DNA of 64,000 nucleotides from Berberis thunbergii (Eukaryota; Streptophyta; Magnoliopsida; Ranunculales; Berberidaceae). The position numbers and the translations under genes are program-made. Shown here in pieces: positions 1 to 10,872 of this stretch. The first letter of the stretch is position 1. Every line of letters starts with the position of its first letter. The stretch spans positions 620,001-684,000 of the forward strand of contig QNQO01000503.1 of NCBI GenBank assembly GCA_003290165.1, in the 5' to 3' direction. The notes beneath the pieces are model-generated. The model worked only from the letters and a program-made list of their open reading frames with translations, ran no database searches and was not told the DNA's origin.

Positions 1-2104
1 GTAGTCGCCTAGGCGCCTTTGGCTAAAGATTTGTTTTATTATTTTTTTCTGTTATTTATTACATTGACTTGTTGCTTTTAGACTTTTTTTTTTTATGTTT
101 GCTATTGGATTATGACAGAGATGTTTTGAAGTTCATTTTTTAAGAAATTAACTTGTGAAATGATGTATATATAGAGAGGCTTAGAAAAATCCTATAACAG
201 CTCCCCAGGATGCTAGGCACCAAGCCCACCCTCCTCGCCTCGCTGGATGCTTGGGACTACTTAGATCCCAACTAGGTTGGCACCCAAGGGGGCTCTAACA
301 AGCTACCTCAATTTATAGTTTCATACTACTAGCATACATTACATTCCCAGCATCAAGGGAGATTATGTGATCTAGGTTCCCATCAAAAGGGGAATAAACC
401 GGCTCACACAGTCAGGACCATCAAGAATTGCATTGGTTGCAATATTTGTACAAATGCTTGATATTGAAGACCTTAACTGCCCAATGATGTCTCTAATAGA
501 GTCCACCATCAATTGATCTTGCCAAGGAGCAGCAGCTCCATCCTATAATACCAGCCAACTGTTTATTATCCACCACTGCATGAACTGAATGATAACCCAA
601 CTTGCTTGTCAGCATTAGGTCTTCAAGATCTTTAATTTCAATGCTTTGAATTGAGACCTTGGGAATCATTCTTGTAAAAGCTCCAAGACATCTGCCCAAA
701 TTGTTCTCAAAACATCATGAATCCCTCCATACTCTTTTTGTCTAGACCCATTAATACTTGGCTATTGCTTGATAGAGTCTGCCAAATTTAGGAAACAATC
801 GCATATCACACAAAACTCTGTTCCAAGTATTATCTTTAGCATGTCGAACTTCTTCAACCATGATTCCCTTGTTTGTAATCCCAAACAAGCATTGTTGCAA
901 ATCAATAAATGCAAACAAAATGTTGGCCCAAAGCCAGCCCATTTGGGTCTATGTATGACCCACTCTTGTGCCACCAATATTGGACCCAACCACCCCTGTA
1001 GACCTGTCGAAATTTTTTTAGCTCAGACCTATTGACCAGGAAGGTGGTCCAAGCAGGGATCGAACCCCCTAATATGTGAGAGCACCCATCATAGTAATGT
1101 TTTAGAAGAATGAAAGTCTTCACTGGGATGGTTGGCTAAACATGTGGGACACACCCTGGGGCATCCATCACCTCCCCACGAGCTAGGTGCCTTTCCAACA
1201 AAACCCACCAACCTTATAAAGTTTGCCATATGAATCCATGCCTTCCTCAATTTCCACCATGGACAACATTATCTGTTTTAAAGGTTTTGGTATGATTACG
1301 AAGTAACTTGTGAGGCAAAATTTCTGTATAACATTCTAAGAGAGTGAATGTATTGTTGGTGTCTTGCACAATACCTCCATCTAACAATTTCTATTGATAA
1401 GAACCACTTTTAGGCTTGGTCATTTCTGGCTTGCGAGCAACTATAAACAAAGGATTTGTTTATTCTTCTCCTTTCTCTTTCTTTTGCACTATCTTTCTTT
1501 CCCTCTCTCTGTTTCATCATTTTTGCAATTGGATTCTGGCAAACTCGAGGAATCTAGCAATGCAAGGGGCTGTGCAATCCTAATGTGGACTCTGCTTGGA
1601 TGTCGCCTAAGATTTCTAAGCACACAAAAATGCAATTTTTTTAGAATTCTTGTGTACATGTAATTTAATCAATTGAATATACTTCATCAAATATTCAAAG
1701 TTAAAACATACATGTCCATAATCTATCAACAACCATAAAACAAAGTTTAAAACTTCCAAACCAACCCAAAAGTCCAAAATTGTTCATTGCCAATGCAACT
1801 AATTTAGTTAAATTGTTCATTATTGACCCTATTAGTTCAGTCTAGATACTCATAGTCCCCACTATTGAGCTACCTGATTGGAGTGTTGGGGTGCATGTGC
1901 AATATCCCCCACTACATTATCCGTGTCACTCTCACAAGCTTCATCCACACGTGTGGTTTGGCCTCTTCCCTCGAACTTGAATCGTTAATAATCATTGCCT
2001 CTTAGACTGCCCCGTGCCTTGGTTAAGGCCTTTACCCTGAAGTTCCTCAACAACATCATTGCCTACAGCATGTGGACCTGGTCACTTTTTGCACTCCTCA
2101 ATTG
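1..2104. other. Decayed intergenic sequence, no gene
   Basis: No coding region is supported here. The short open frames have no recognisable domains. The first 30 bases carry a GTAGTCGCC motif, and a related inverted GGGACTAC lies near 250-262, so the window may open inside a small foldback element, but its other end is outside. A pol III box-B-like motif near 1056-1066 is listed separately. The rest looks like old, degraded repeat DNA. Confidence 0.5.
950..1150 (-). repeat. Possible SINE-like fragment with pol III B box
   Basis: On the minus strand, 1056-1066 reads GGTTCGATCCC, which fits the tRNA/SINE box B consensus. No clear box A, poly-A tail or target duplication was found, so this may be a SINE relic or chance. 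The boundaries are nominal. Confidence 0.25.
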
Positions 2105-2192
2105 TTGAATACACCATCATCGTCATCAAAGCCCATTTTTGATACTCAGGGTCAGCTACACGTATTTTGGTTCTTCAAACAATGCGGTCTTC

Positions 2193-2525
2193 TCACATAT
2201 CTTCGCCTAATCCAGGCTCAATAATGTCTTCCTTCACCGCATTTATCCAAGGTTTCAATGGTCGTCCCCTCCGTCTACACCCTCCATTAACTTGCCAATC
2301 TAGACATTTTTTAATTGGCGTCATGCTTGGTCTCCTCTGCATGTTACCAAACCACGTTAAACGTCTTTCTCGAATTTTGTCCTCTATGAGCATTACACTT
2401 AAATATCTCATAATTCTTTCATTCATAAATTTACCACACATCCATCTTAACATACACATTTCTGCTACCGCCATCTTATATGTAAGTTGTCCCATAGTAG
2501 CCCAACATTCTGAACCATAGATCAT
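2193..2525 (-). pseudogene. LINE ORF2 C-terminal region
   Basis: This 110-codon frame begins MIYGSECWAT and continues with AEMCMLRWMCGK, RERRLTWFGN and MQRRP. These are the conserved C-terminal motifs found downstream of the reverse transcriptase in plant RTE-like LINEs. The segment has no catalytic residues. It is a detached piece of the LINE at 2105-5430; the adjoining upstream part is frameshifted. Confidence 0.7.
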
Positions 2526-2887
2526 GAATGGTCAAACAATTGTCTAATAGCATTTCCCTTTTAACCTTACGGACATTCTTCTATCACATAATACTCCTAA
2601 CATCATTCTCCATTTCGTCCAACCAGTTTTAATCCTATGGCCTACATTTTTCCAATAGCCCCATTCTTTTGAATTATAGATCCTAGATATCAAAAACCTC
2701 ACACTCTGAAACCTCCACGACTTCCATCTCAATTGAATTACTCCTCCCTCTTTATTCATAACCAAAGTTGTACACTAGATATTCTATCTTCGAACAACAA
2801 ATTCTAAAACCTTTACTCTCTAATGCCTCCCGCCATCTATCTAATTTTTAATCTAAACATTCACTAGCCTCATCAATTAAGACAATA

Positions 2888-3362
2888 TCATCCGCAAACA
2901 ACATGCACCAAGGTACATTTTCTTGAAGACGTCTCGTCATCTATAACTAAAGCAAAGAGGTATGGATTTAAGGCCGACCATTGATGTAGTCCTAGTAGTC
3001 CTACTAATACTGGGAATTCACTGGACACCCGCCTACTAATTGAACACTTGTTACAGCCCTCATACATATCTTTAATGGTATCGACATAACATTGAGACAT
3101 TTTCTTCCTTCCAAGCACCCATCAAATTAACTCCCTATGAACTCTATTGTAGGTTTTCTCCAAATCAATAAAAACCATATACAAACTCTTATGTTCCTCT
3201 CGATATTTTTCTATAATTTTCCTAAGCAAGAAGATGGCCTTCGTAGTAGACCTACCCGGCATAAATCTAAATTGATTCTCCGAAACAGTGGTTAAACTCC
3301 TAAGTCTTTGCTCTATGACCCTCTTCCAAAGTTTCATTGTATGACTCATAAGCTTTATCCCA
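2888..3362 (-). pseudogene. LINE reverse transcriptase fragment
   Basis: Two neighbouring minus-strand frames (3349-3122 and 3118-2888) make up part of a non-LTR reverse transcriptase. The first has SENQFRFMPGRST followed by MVFIDLEKTYNRVHRELI, which holds the first catalytic Asp of the RT palm (family form: FIDLEKAYDRVPRELI). The second has a degraded form of the GLHQGSALSPYLFALVMDE motif. The YADD-type box is not intact: the frame ends in CTLVHVVCG where it should lie. The domain is therefore catalytically dead. Sequence just above 3362 is cut by an inserted element. Confidence 0.75.
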
Positions 3363-4628
3363 CAATGTTCAAAAAAGCATTTTTAAGCCTCGAGGCGATC
3401 AAGCTTTTTCCGAGGCGAAGCGAGGCGTTTTTCATTAAAAATATTTAAAATATAAAAAAAAAATTACAAACCAAGCTAGACAATAAATAGCAATTACCAA
3501 TGTAAAAAAAAAAAAGTACATAGAACTTTGACTTAGACTCCTTGATTTAATTCATTTATTTTGTCTTCAAATGCACTAAAACCAAGCTAGACAATCAAGA
3601 ATAATTACCAATGTAAATTAAATAATTACACACTTAATGACTTTGTAGGAAACAAGAGCCAATCCTCTCACAAATCACAATCTATATTGGCCTTAATGTT
3701 AGTTAGAGTATTTTATGCATATATTAGATCCAATCAGTTTCTCTCTGCTCCTTTTTATATTAGCATTCCTCATTTCCTGAGAACCATCTCTTCATTAATC
3801 CCCCTCTCCTTGCTTTCTTTTTACCATGGGCTGTCAGACAGTTGTGTGTCCCCCTTGCTTTCTTTTTACCAGGGGCTGTCAGTCAGTTGTGTCTCGAGAA
3901 GTCTTCCAAAGAAGGGATGTCTTTTTCTTGTAATGCTGGTTTTAGAAATTTGTCCAGAGAAATATATTAGTTTCTCTCTGCTGTTTCAGTTTCTCTCTGT
4001 GTTTTTAGAGTTCTATATTGGTCTTCATGGAAGAGATTTATCCAGAGAACTCCATGCCTTTGTGTGTGCTCTGTTCTTCCTTTGTTTCTCTCCTTTGATA
4101 TCTTCTTCTCGTGTTGCTGTTTTTAAAAATATAAGTAGTGCAAGCTGAAACATCAAACAGATATCTTCTCTGATATCAAACAAATATCTTCTCTGTTTTT
4201 ATAAATATAAGTAGTGCAAGCTGAAACATCAAACAGACATCTTCTCTGATATCTTGTGCTGTTTTTCTTCTATGATATCTTCTTCTTCAAACAATCGACT
4301 GTAAATATGAAACATCAAACAAGCAGATCTGATTGCAAATCTGAAACATCAAACCCTTATCAAACAGGTGGATTGCAAATCTGAAACATCAAACAATTGT
4401 TCTTCTTCTTCTTCTCTGAAACAGGTCAACTAAAAATGTAAAACATCAAACAAATCATGGCAAGGGTGACTCGTACGCGTCAGACCGAGTCGACTCGGTA
4501 CGCTTTACTCGTACAAGTCAGTAATCTGACTCTTACGCACTGTTTAACTCATCTAATGCGTACGTATCTAGGCAGTTTTCTAGCGCTTCGAGTCGACTCG
4601 TGCAAACTCATCGCTTTTTAAAACAGTG
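3362..4628. mobile_element. DNA-transposon-like insertion inside the LINE
   Basis: LINE codons for VPIYKNKG and RGIKLM are separated by this 1.27-kb block. Its ends are imperfect inverted repeats: ACAATGTTCAAAAAAGC on the left, and the complement of GCTTTTTAAAACAGTG on the right. Only CC is repeated at the junctions, so the superfamily stays open. The interior carries GAGGCGAGGCG-type sequence at the left, short tandem repeats of a GAAACATCAAACA unit (4140-4460), and CGAGTCGACTCG motifs near the right end. The open frame at 3687-4148 is low-complexity and not credible as a gene. Confidence 0.5.
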
Positions 4629-5415
4629 CCTCTATGGTTCAAGCAGTTCTGAATATTCCCTTGTTTTTATAAATTGGTACCGCAATGATGTGCCCCCACG
4701 AATCTGACATTTTTCTAGTTTCCAAAATCCTATCAAAGAACCTAGTTAGCAATTGAATCCCAACTTCTCCAAGACATTTCCAATCTTCATTCTTTTCAAA
4801 GTTTCTCTCACTTCTTTGGCACTAACTCTTCAATGAAACACGCGATGTCACCCTTCCTGTGAAGCATACCTCTCCAAGTTTAACTCCATTACATGTTTCC
4901 CATTTGAGTAGGTTCCAAAAGTAATCCTTCCATCTATCTAAAATAGTTTTATCTTGCATTAAACTTTTTCATATCATGCTTAGCACACTTAACATGACTC
5001 AAATCTCTAGTTTTTCGTTTTCTCGCTTTAGCTATCTTGAAGATATCATTCTCCCATTCCTTTGTACAGATCATCATATGCTCTCTTTTTAGCTTCCCAT
5101 ACTGTTTTACTACTCAACCTCTTACTTAGTTTGCTTATAGAGCCCATAAGCCTCTAGGCATCTATTTCTTTGTTACTCCTTAAAGCATCTTTTTTTTTCC
5201 ATAATGGTTTGTTGCACATCAGCGTTTCACCACCACGTCTCCTTATCACATCCACCTCCTCCTTTGGCCTCTCCTAACTCTTCTTTCGCCCCCCTTCTTA
5301 TTTGGTTCGCCAAATGCTCAAAAAGATATACGCTACTAATCATATCCTTTGGTTTTAAATTCTCCTGACCCTCTGTAGGATAAATCATGTCCTTCAAATG
5401 AGATTTGTGTTTCAT
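4629..5415 (-). pseudogene. LINE ORF2 region upstream of RT
   Basis: The frame at 5415-5227 contains ANQIRRGAKEELGEAKG and ends KETWW, which matches the region before the reverse transcriptase in plant RTE-like LINEs (family pattern: IRRVAKE-LGESKG ... KESWWWN). At about 4680-4656 the minus strand reads VPIYKNKG, the RT entry motif. The sequence between is frameshifted. It belongs to the LINE at 2105-5430. Confidence 0.55.
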
Positions 5416-5430
5416 AACCGATTTTTAACT

Positions 5431-6490
5431 TTCAACTTCTTAACCCATATTTTTTGGGCAAGAAAAGGAAAGGAAAAAGTTTGACTTGTGCAGCATAAGC
5501 ATAACTGATTACGTGAGGGAAACCGTCTATGGTTACAGCCTAATGACAATTTCCTTGGCAAAACGAGACTTTTTAAAATTCTCAGAGGTATCCAGTGCGC
5601 CTAGTGATCACCAATGACTATGTAGATTCTACATCGCTGGTGAGGACTACGATGTAAGTAGGCCGCAGGGGTCAATCGACCCATGCATGGTGTGTTGGGA
5701 GGTTGTCAGCCCCTTCTTTGAGTGTGGCGGCATAGTTATTAATCTCGGATGTATCGTCCAGTATATATCGTATCGATTACCAACCGATACATACCAGTAA
5801 CATATCTCGATTTTGCACAGAAAGGGATGTAACAACCAGTATATACCGGTTTATTAGATGTACCGGTCAGTACATCACATGTATCGCATACCGGCGAGAT
5901 CCCAATTTCTTTAAATTCAAAATCCTATTATCCCTTATCTGCCCTTTTAGCTTGACACACCAATTTATCTTCTCTAAGAGAGCATTTGAGGGAAGAAAAA
6001 AAATCATGTAGAAAATTACCAAAACCCTCATATTTGACTTCTTAAAACTCGGAATCACAATCTGTCTTCGTGGATAGTTTTCTTTTTTGAATCAGCGCCT
6101 ATGCATGTATGTGAGCGAAGGTTTGAAGCCTCCACGTGAAAGTTCCATCGGTGGCCATTGTAGGAAATTAAATTTAGTCACTATTTGTATATGGTGAGCA
6201 TTGGACATGTTTTCGCCCTTTTGAGTGCCTAGGGTCATATATGTTTTGTATATTTTTTTAGTCTTTTGGATGATATTGATAGTGTTGCAAATGTATTAGT
6301 ATTACATGAATGAAATAGTTTTTTTGACGTATTTGCTTAAAAGTCATATTTGGGTCTATTATATTCTTAAATATTCATAAGATATTTATATATTATTTTT
6401 ATCCCTCCAGCCACATTTCAGTTATTTTGGGTCACCAATTTTTTTGCAACATCCAATGCTATTATTAACTGTAGGAATGGAATTACAAAA
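5431..6490. other. Gene-free repeat-derived sequence
   Basis: No coding region is supported. Between 5730 and 5900 there are repeated GTATCG, CGATAC and ACCGGT-type motifs in both orientations. These resemble the interior of a small foldback transposon, but I could not define two ends or a target duplication. The remainder is AT-rich and featureless. Confidence 0.4.
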
Positions 6491-7270
6491 TTGTCATTTA
6501 ACAACATGACCGTTGAACTCAATGTTTTTATTGTACATCAACAGTCTCCCGAGTCCGAGGATATCTGTGAGGTTAACATGATTGAGAGTTTAGTGGAAAA
6601 TTCTTTTTTGCAGCCCGCTTTAGATGACCCCTTAGCAGCTTGTTTGACTCATTTCAATTTAGACTTTGATATTGATAATTCCATCAGGGGAGTGAATGCT
6701 TTGCTTGATTCAGCCCCTACTATGGCTCCTGGTTTTGCATGGAAGTCTAAAGTGGAACCCCTTCCACTCAGTGAGTCAAAACCAGTCCCTTCTGTTGGAA
6801 AGTCACCCAAGCTTGACCTTAAACCATTACCTAACACCATTAAGTATATGTTTTTAGGTTTTGATGATACTTTACCTGTTATTATTTCGTATGCGTTGAC
6901 TTTCGAACAAGAAAGTAAGTTGCTAACTGTTCTCAAAGAACATAAGGCTACACTTGGGTGAACTATATCGGTTATTAAAAGAATAAGTCCAACCATTTGC
7001 ATGCATTGCATTCATATCGAAATAGTGCAAAAGCTTCACTTGAAATGCAATGTAAATTTAATCCTAATCTTAAGGAGGTTGTACAAGCTGAAATGCTCAA
7101 ATTGTTGGATGTGAAAATTGTTGGATGTGAATATTATTTATCCAATATCGGATAGCTTTTAGGTCAGGCCAGTTCGGGTTGTTCCAAGAAGGCGGGGTGA
7201 CAGTCGTCACAAACAATAAAAATGACTTAGTGCCCACCAGCATGACCATTGGATGGTAAGTTTTCATTGA
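6491..7270 (+). pseudogene. Athila-like Ty3/gypsy pol fragment
   Basis: The 156-codon frame contains VNALLDS, KVEPLPLSESKPVPS, KLDLKPLP, and PVIISYALTFEQESKLL followed by VLKEHKATLG. This is the stretch between protease and reverse transcriptase in Athila-type gypsy polyproteins. The next expected residues (GWTI) are interrupted because TGG has become TGA at 6959-6961. Beyond the stop the family sequence continues in broken form (ISPTICMH, NPNLKEVVQAEMLKLLD, LVPTSMTIGW) to about 7270. The RT itself is absent. No LTRs flank the piece, so it is a truncated relic. Confidence 0.7.
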
Positions 7271-8285
7271 CTACCATAAGTTAAATTTTGGTTTCCGAGA
7301 TATGAGAAACATTTTGACAACTATGTGTGGGGGGTTTTTTTCGAAAATGGAAAATGGGGGCATTGATGAGAGTTGTTGGTGTTAGATCACATGCCCCAAA
7401 CAGAAAATCAGTAGATGGGGGAGTTTGATGCCTCGATTTGCATCAATGGGGACTTGGGAAGGAGCAATTGAGGTGAGGTTAGGGATTGGATATTAGAGAG
7501 TATCACTTCACCTCTAGGGGATAAGTTTGAGGCATAGCAAACCTGGACTTGATCAGGGAGGTGAGATGTGATGACTGCTCTTAGAAGTCAACCTTGATCT
7601 TCTCTTTGAGAGAGCTAAGCTAGTTGTGAATCGCCTTAGCAGATTTTGGGGCCTCCTCAACTATGCATTTGTCATACTCATCCCAATACACATCATGTTC
7701 AATCGCAATAATATCTTGGTTACTCTCCAACATCAGATTATCTTACGGAGGTTTTCATCACCATCGTACATTCTGTAATATCCAATAGGATGATGCTGAT
7801 CACACTACTAATTTTACTGACTTTGATAATTCATATTTTCTCAAAAACATCACAAGCGCTCAAAAGATCCTTTGAGCTATGATAAAGAATTGATAAGAAA
7901 TTGATTAACAGAATCAAATAACCAAAGACATAACATAAAGAAAGATGTTTGTAAATTAAAAGCTCTAGAACACAATAATAAAACGTAAATCCTAAATCTT
8001 ATTTCAATTCAACCTCCTGAATACATTTCATTGGCCCTTAGATTTAACTTAAGTGGCCTCCTAGTAATAAAACCGTATATTTCCTAAATAAGCATGGTTA
8101 TAAATATTAACAAAATATTGGCTCAAGCCTAGACTGTCTGAGCCCAATCCTTTATGCTATTCTTATCAAATATAGTGTAGAAAACAAGTGTCCCGTACTG
8201 GTGAGTTTTTTGGTCGAGATGCTGATAAATTAGTGAAACAAAATTTTTAAAATAAATAAAACAATGATCAAGTTAATGAACATAC
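7271..8285. other. Gene-free region at the 3' side of PEX1
   Basis: PEX1 should continue here on the minus strand with the exon that completes the first Walker A motif, but I found no AAA-ATPase coding sequence. The DNA is AT-rich with no credible open frame. It is either a long intron invaded by repeats or sequence beyond a truncation point. Confidence 0.45.
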
Positions 8286-8377
8286 CGAAGGTCCGTATAT
8301 AAGAACGTGTCCAGGAAGAGGAAGCTTGTAACTACTGATCAACTTCCCAGATTCCGGAGATAAAAGTAATGTCAAAC
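8286..8377 (-). CDS. PEX1: PEX1 exon 6 (start of AAA domain D1)
   Basis: The exon is 92 bp, bounded by CTTCAG at the acceptor and GTATGT at the donor. It encodes LTLLLSPESGKL, then LPLPGHVLIYGPS. Plant PEX1 has the pattern LLSP...PGHILIYGPPGSGKT, so this exon delivers the segment up to the Walker A loop of the first AAA domain. The first two bases complete an Arg codon begun in exon 5, so the splice phase is consistent. The following exon with GSGKT is not detectable in 1-8285. Confidence 0.75.
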
Positions 8378-9083
8378 CTGAAGTAGACATACAAGAAAGT
8401 CTAAGGTTCTGGTAACTAAAAGAAAGTGGAATCTAATAGTTGACATCTGTGTGCACTTGCAGATCAGATCCGCTCCAGTGATGTTTCATGCTAAAGTTAA
8501 CTGATTAGTTGACCATAGCCACTATTGTTCATTTTACTTTGGCAGACCATATATTTCTTTCAATTCTCTTTCTATTCTCAGGGAAAATGAATTAATTAAA
8601 TTACTAAATATTTCTGAACTTAAATAAAGAAAAGCCAAATTGAAAGGAACACATGAAATAAAAATAAGGGTTTGACGAAATATGAAGATTTCGAAGAAAA
8701 AAATCATGGAAAAGATACTTGTCAAAGTTAACTGAGTATCATTACCAAAAGTTTGCTGAAAATATTTCGTGAAAATTTTCGAAAATCTAAGTTCTCCTTA
8801 ACCAGAAATATGAGAATTATGATACCATTTATAAACCAAACAGAAAATGCCTTCCAACTTGAGTAACTCTCAGTATGTACAGCATAGCTGATTTTCAGAA
8901 AGAAGATATTCCTCCGTGGGGAGACCATCTTCACTAAAAACCAGCCATCAGCTCATCTATAGATGGATATAAGGAAAAGACAGATGACTTTTAGAGATGA
9001 TAGCTAAAATGTGATAGAAGAGATCTATTTAGCTTTTTGTGCTTGTATATGTGAAAGGACATCCAAGAATAAGAGATACATAC

Positions 9084-9828
9084 GATTAATAACATCTGAA
9101 GTAGCAGAACCCATCCAACTCAGTGAGGAAATGGTTGAACTTGATATTTTTCCTAAGAGCCTCTCACTAACAGAACCAAGATGTATGGGATCAGCCAGAT
9201 TCAACTTTCCAAATGGCATTTCTGTATATGTCATATTATAATTGCTTCTTTTTTCATCCCTGATAGATACTTCATATATATCATATTGATCACTATGAGA
9301 TGATTCAACAGAAGTACTCAATAAGAACAAGATCTCGAGTGGCCGTTCTCTAGCCCTTCCATCTTGTGCAAATGATCTTTTTTACTATTGCCCGACTTAA
9401 CACCAATCACTTCAAATTGGACCAAGGTCTGGTTTCCCAGAATAAGAGAACTCAAATCAACATCCATATTTGCAGTTGCCTCAAGTTGTCCAATACACCA
9501 CGCAAGAAGAAGACTTTGCAGACCCTTTTCACTATAGGAATCTGCTGAGGTGTCTTCAACTTCATGTTTAGCATAATAAGAAGAAAGAGTGGCACAGACC
9601 TCTTCGTGAATTGACCAATCAGTTATTCCTGCATCAGCAACAAAATTATTGACAGAAGATGTATTTTTTGTTTTATGTTGTATGTGGCTCTCAAGGAAAC
9701 TCGAACCGTTCTCCTGAAGGATGTTATCCGTCTCAGACAATTTAAATCGGCAAGGAGAGAGAGTCAGTGAAGGAATATCCTTCTTTGGAGTAGTGTTGCA
9801 TCTCTTTAGATAATCCCTGCATGTCCAA
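9084..9828 (-). CDS. PEX1: PEX1 exon 5, with a 1-base frameshift
   Basis: This exon encodes the linker between the PEX1 N domain and the first AAA module. From its 5' end it reads YLKRCNTTPKKDIPSLTLSP, then DWSIHEEVCATLSSYY, CIGQLEATANMDVDLSSLIL and LVQFEVIGVKSG. In a shifted frame it continues with RPLEILFLLS and SSLSWMGSATSDVIN, ending at donor GTATGT. All parts match the order in plant PEX1. The shift lies at a run of six A (plus strand T at 9378-9383); one more A would restore the family reading. At the 5' junction exon 4 leaves one base, and neither available AG acceptor (9828 or 9816) gives an open in-frame join. The upper boundary is therefore approximate. Confidence 0.75.
9378..9383 (-). 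other. PEX1: Frameshift site in PEX1 exon 5
   Basis: Upstream of this six-base homopolymer the PEX1 reading is in one frame (to VKSGNSKK). Downstream, the family-like reading (FAQDGRARERPLEIL) is in another. A single-base deletion in the run explains the change. A homopolymer is also the usual place for a sequencing error, so this should be read as a lesion or an artefact. Confidence 0.7.
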
Positions 9829-10493
9829 CTGAACTTAGGAGCTTGAAAGGTTTAAAAGATGAGAAACCACAGAGAATTGAACTGCAAATAGGGACATTTC
9901 ATAACTCCTAACAAGCAATACATAAAATGCCTTACTAGAAAAAAATAGTGTTTAATATCTTCAGTTTTTTTTTAAACTGAAGTATCGAAGGTCAACATAG
10001 TTAAACATATTAATTAAGTAATTTAAAAAGGAAAATCGCTTTTATAGTTGAATGACCACTCCAGCTTTTTATCTGATAAAATATTAACTTCATAGAAAAA
10101 GAAAACTAAAAACCAAGAAATAAGTCATGAAGGCACTGATGTTCTAACAGTAACATCAACATATAAACAATCCTAATCCCAAACAAGACATAGATAATCA
10201 AGAGACCTATAATAAAGAAACTCTATTATTAAGAACCACAACTAAAGTGATCGATGTCCTCCACTCTATTCCTATATTATGAAATTTTTCACTTAAATAT
10301 ACCCTTTTGAAGCATGCAAAGAGATTTGGAATTCATGTTGATACCTAAGAAAACAAACATGACTTGTAAAACTTCATGGAGATTTTCAAAATTTGAGATC
10401 TAGCTGTTTGATCACCTAGGAATTGAGAAGAACTGAATGAAGGGTAGAGCTTGATTTAACCTTTTCTGTCTTTTTTCAGGCAGCTTTACCATC
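9829..10493. other. PEX1 intron 4, part below the gypsy insertion
   Basis: This is AT-rich intron sequence between the acceptor of exon 5 and the left target duplication of the chromovirus. No exon or other feature was seen. Confidence 0.5.
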
Positions 10494-10498
10494 TTGGG
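10494..10498. repeat. Chromovirus left target duplication TTGGG
   Basis: TTGGG directly precedes the TG start of the 5' LTR and is repeated at 15703-15707 after the 3' LTR. A 5-bp duplication is the normal product of LTR-retrotransposon integrase. Confidence 0.9.
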
Positions 10499-10841
10499 TG
10501 ATAGGCCTCCTATAAGATTTACATATGCTAGGAGAAGGTATAAAGTGGGGTAGTTAGAAATATCTATTGATAATAGGACAATATTTGATGTATTGAACAA
10601 GTTGAGAAGCAAGTTGTTAAGCTTGTTAGTTAGACTGTCAGTGAGCTGGCAATAGGAGAAGTATCACTATAAATAGGAACAGAAAAGGGTAAGGATGTAT
10701 GCATGAAATTCTCTTGTCATTAGAGCTATTGCTTATAGGAGAGTTTCAAGCCTCTCGAAAGCTTGTATTGTATACTTCTTTGTAAAGAAATCTACTTTCT
10801 TCAATAAGATTGTTCTGAATTTTTCTTCTATCCTTCAAATC
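10499..10841 (+). repeat. Chromovirus 5' LTR
   Basis: It begins TGATAGGCC and matches 15349-15702 along its whole length. The 3' LTR ends ATCCTATCA, while this copy ends ATC directly before TGGTATCAGAGC. Six terminal bases (CTATCA) are missing here, probably lost by slippage between CTATCA and the similar GGTATCA of the primer site. Confidence 0.88.
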
Positions 10842-10853
10842 TGGTATCAGAGC
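10842..10853 (+). other. Primer-binding site, initiator-Met tRNA
   Basis: TGGTATCAGAGC is complementary to the 3' end of plant initiator methionine tRNA. It primes minus-strand DNA synthesis in most plant gypsy and copia elements. Confidence 0.85.
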
Positions 10854-10872
10854 AGTTCGATTCTGAGGAGTG

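Larger units (their letters stand above)
2105..5430 (-). mobile_element. RTE-like LINE (non-LTR retrotransposon), broken
   Basis: Minus-strand fragments in the correct order read as one plant RTE-like ORF2: a segment upstream of the reverse transcriptase (5415-5227), VPIYKNKG (about 4680-4656), GIKLMSHTMKLW (about 3365-3330), the RT fingers and palm (3349-2888) and the C-terminal region (2525-2193). The 3' end probably lies near 2105, where minus-strand GAT-rich sequence resembles the tails of these elements. The frame is broken by stops and frameshifts, and by an insertion at 3362-4628. No endonuclease domain is recognisable, so the copy is 5' truncated or decayed. It cannot move by itself. 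Confidence 0.7.

Noticed and set aside
1056..1066. tRNA gene
   Set aside because: Only a box-B-like motif is present; no acceptor stem, anticodon arm or box A could be formed.
3687..4148. 153-codon open frame
   Set aside because: It lies inside a repeat-rich transposon-like insertion, is Phe/Leu/Ser-rich with internal repeats, and has no domain.
5730..5900. Foldback MITE
   Set aside because: Palindromic GTATCG and ACCGGT motifs are present, but paired ends and TSD could not be located.
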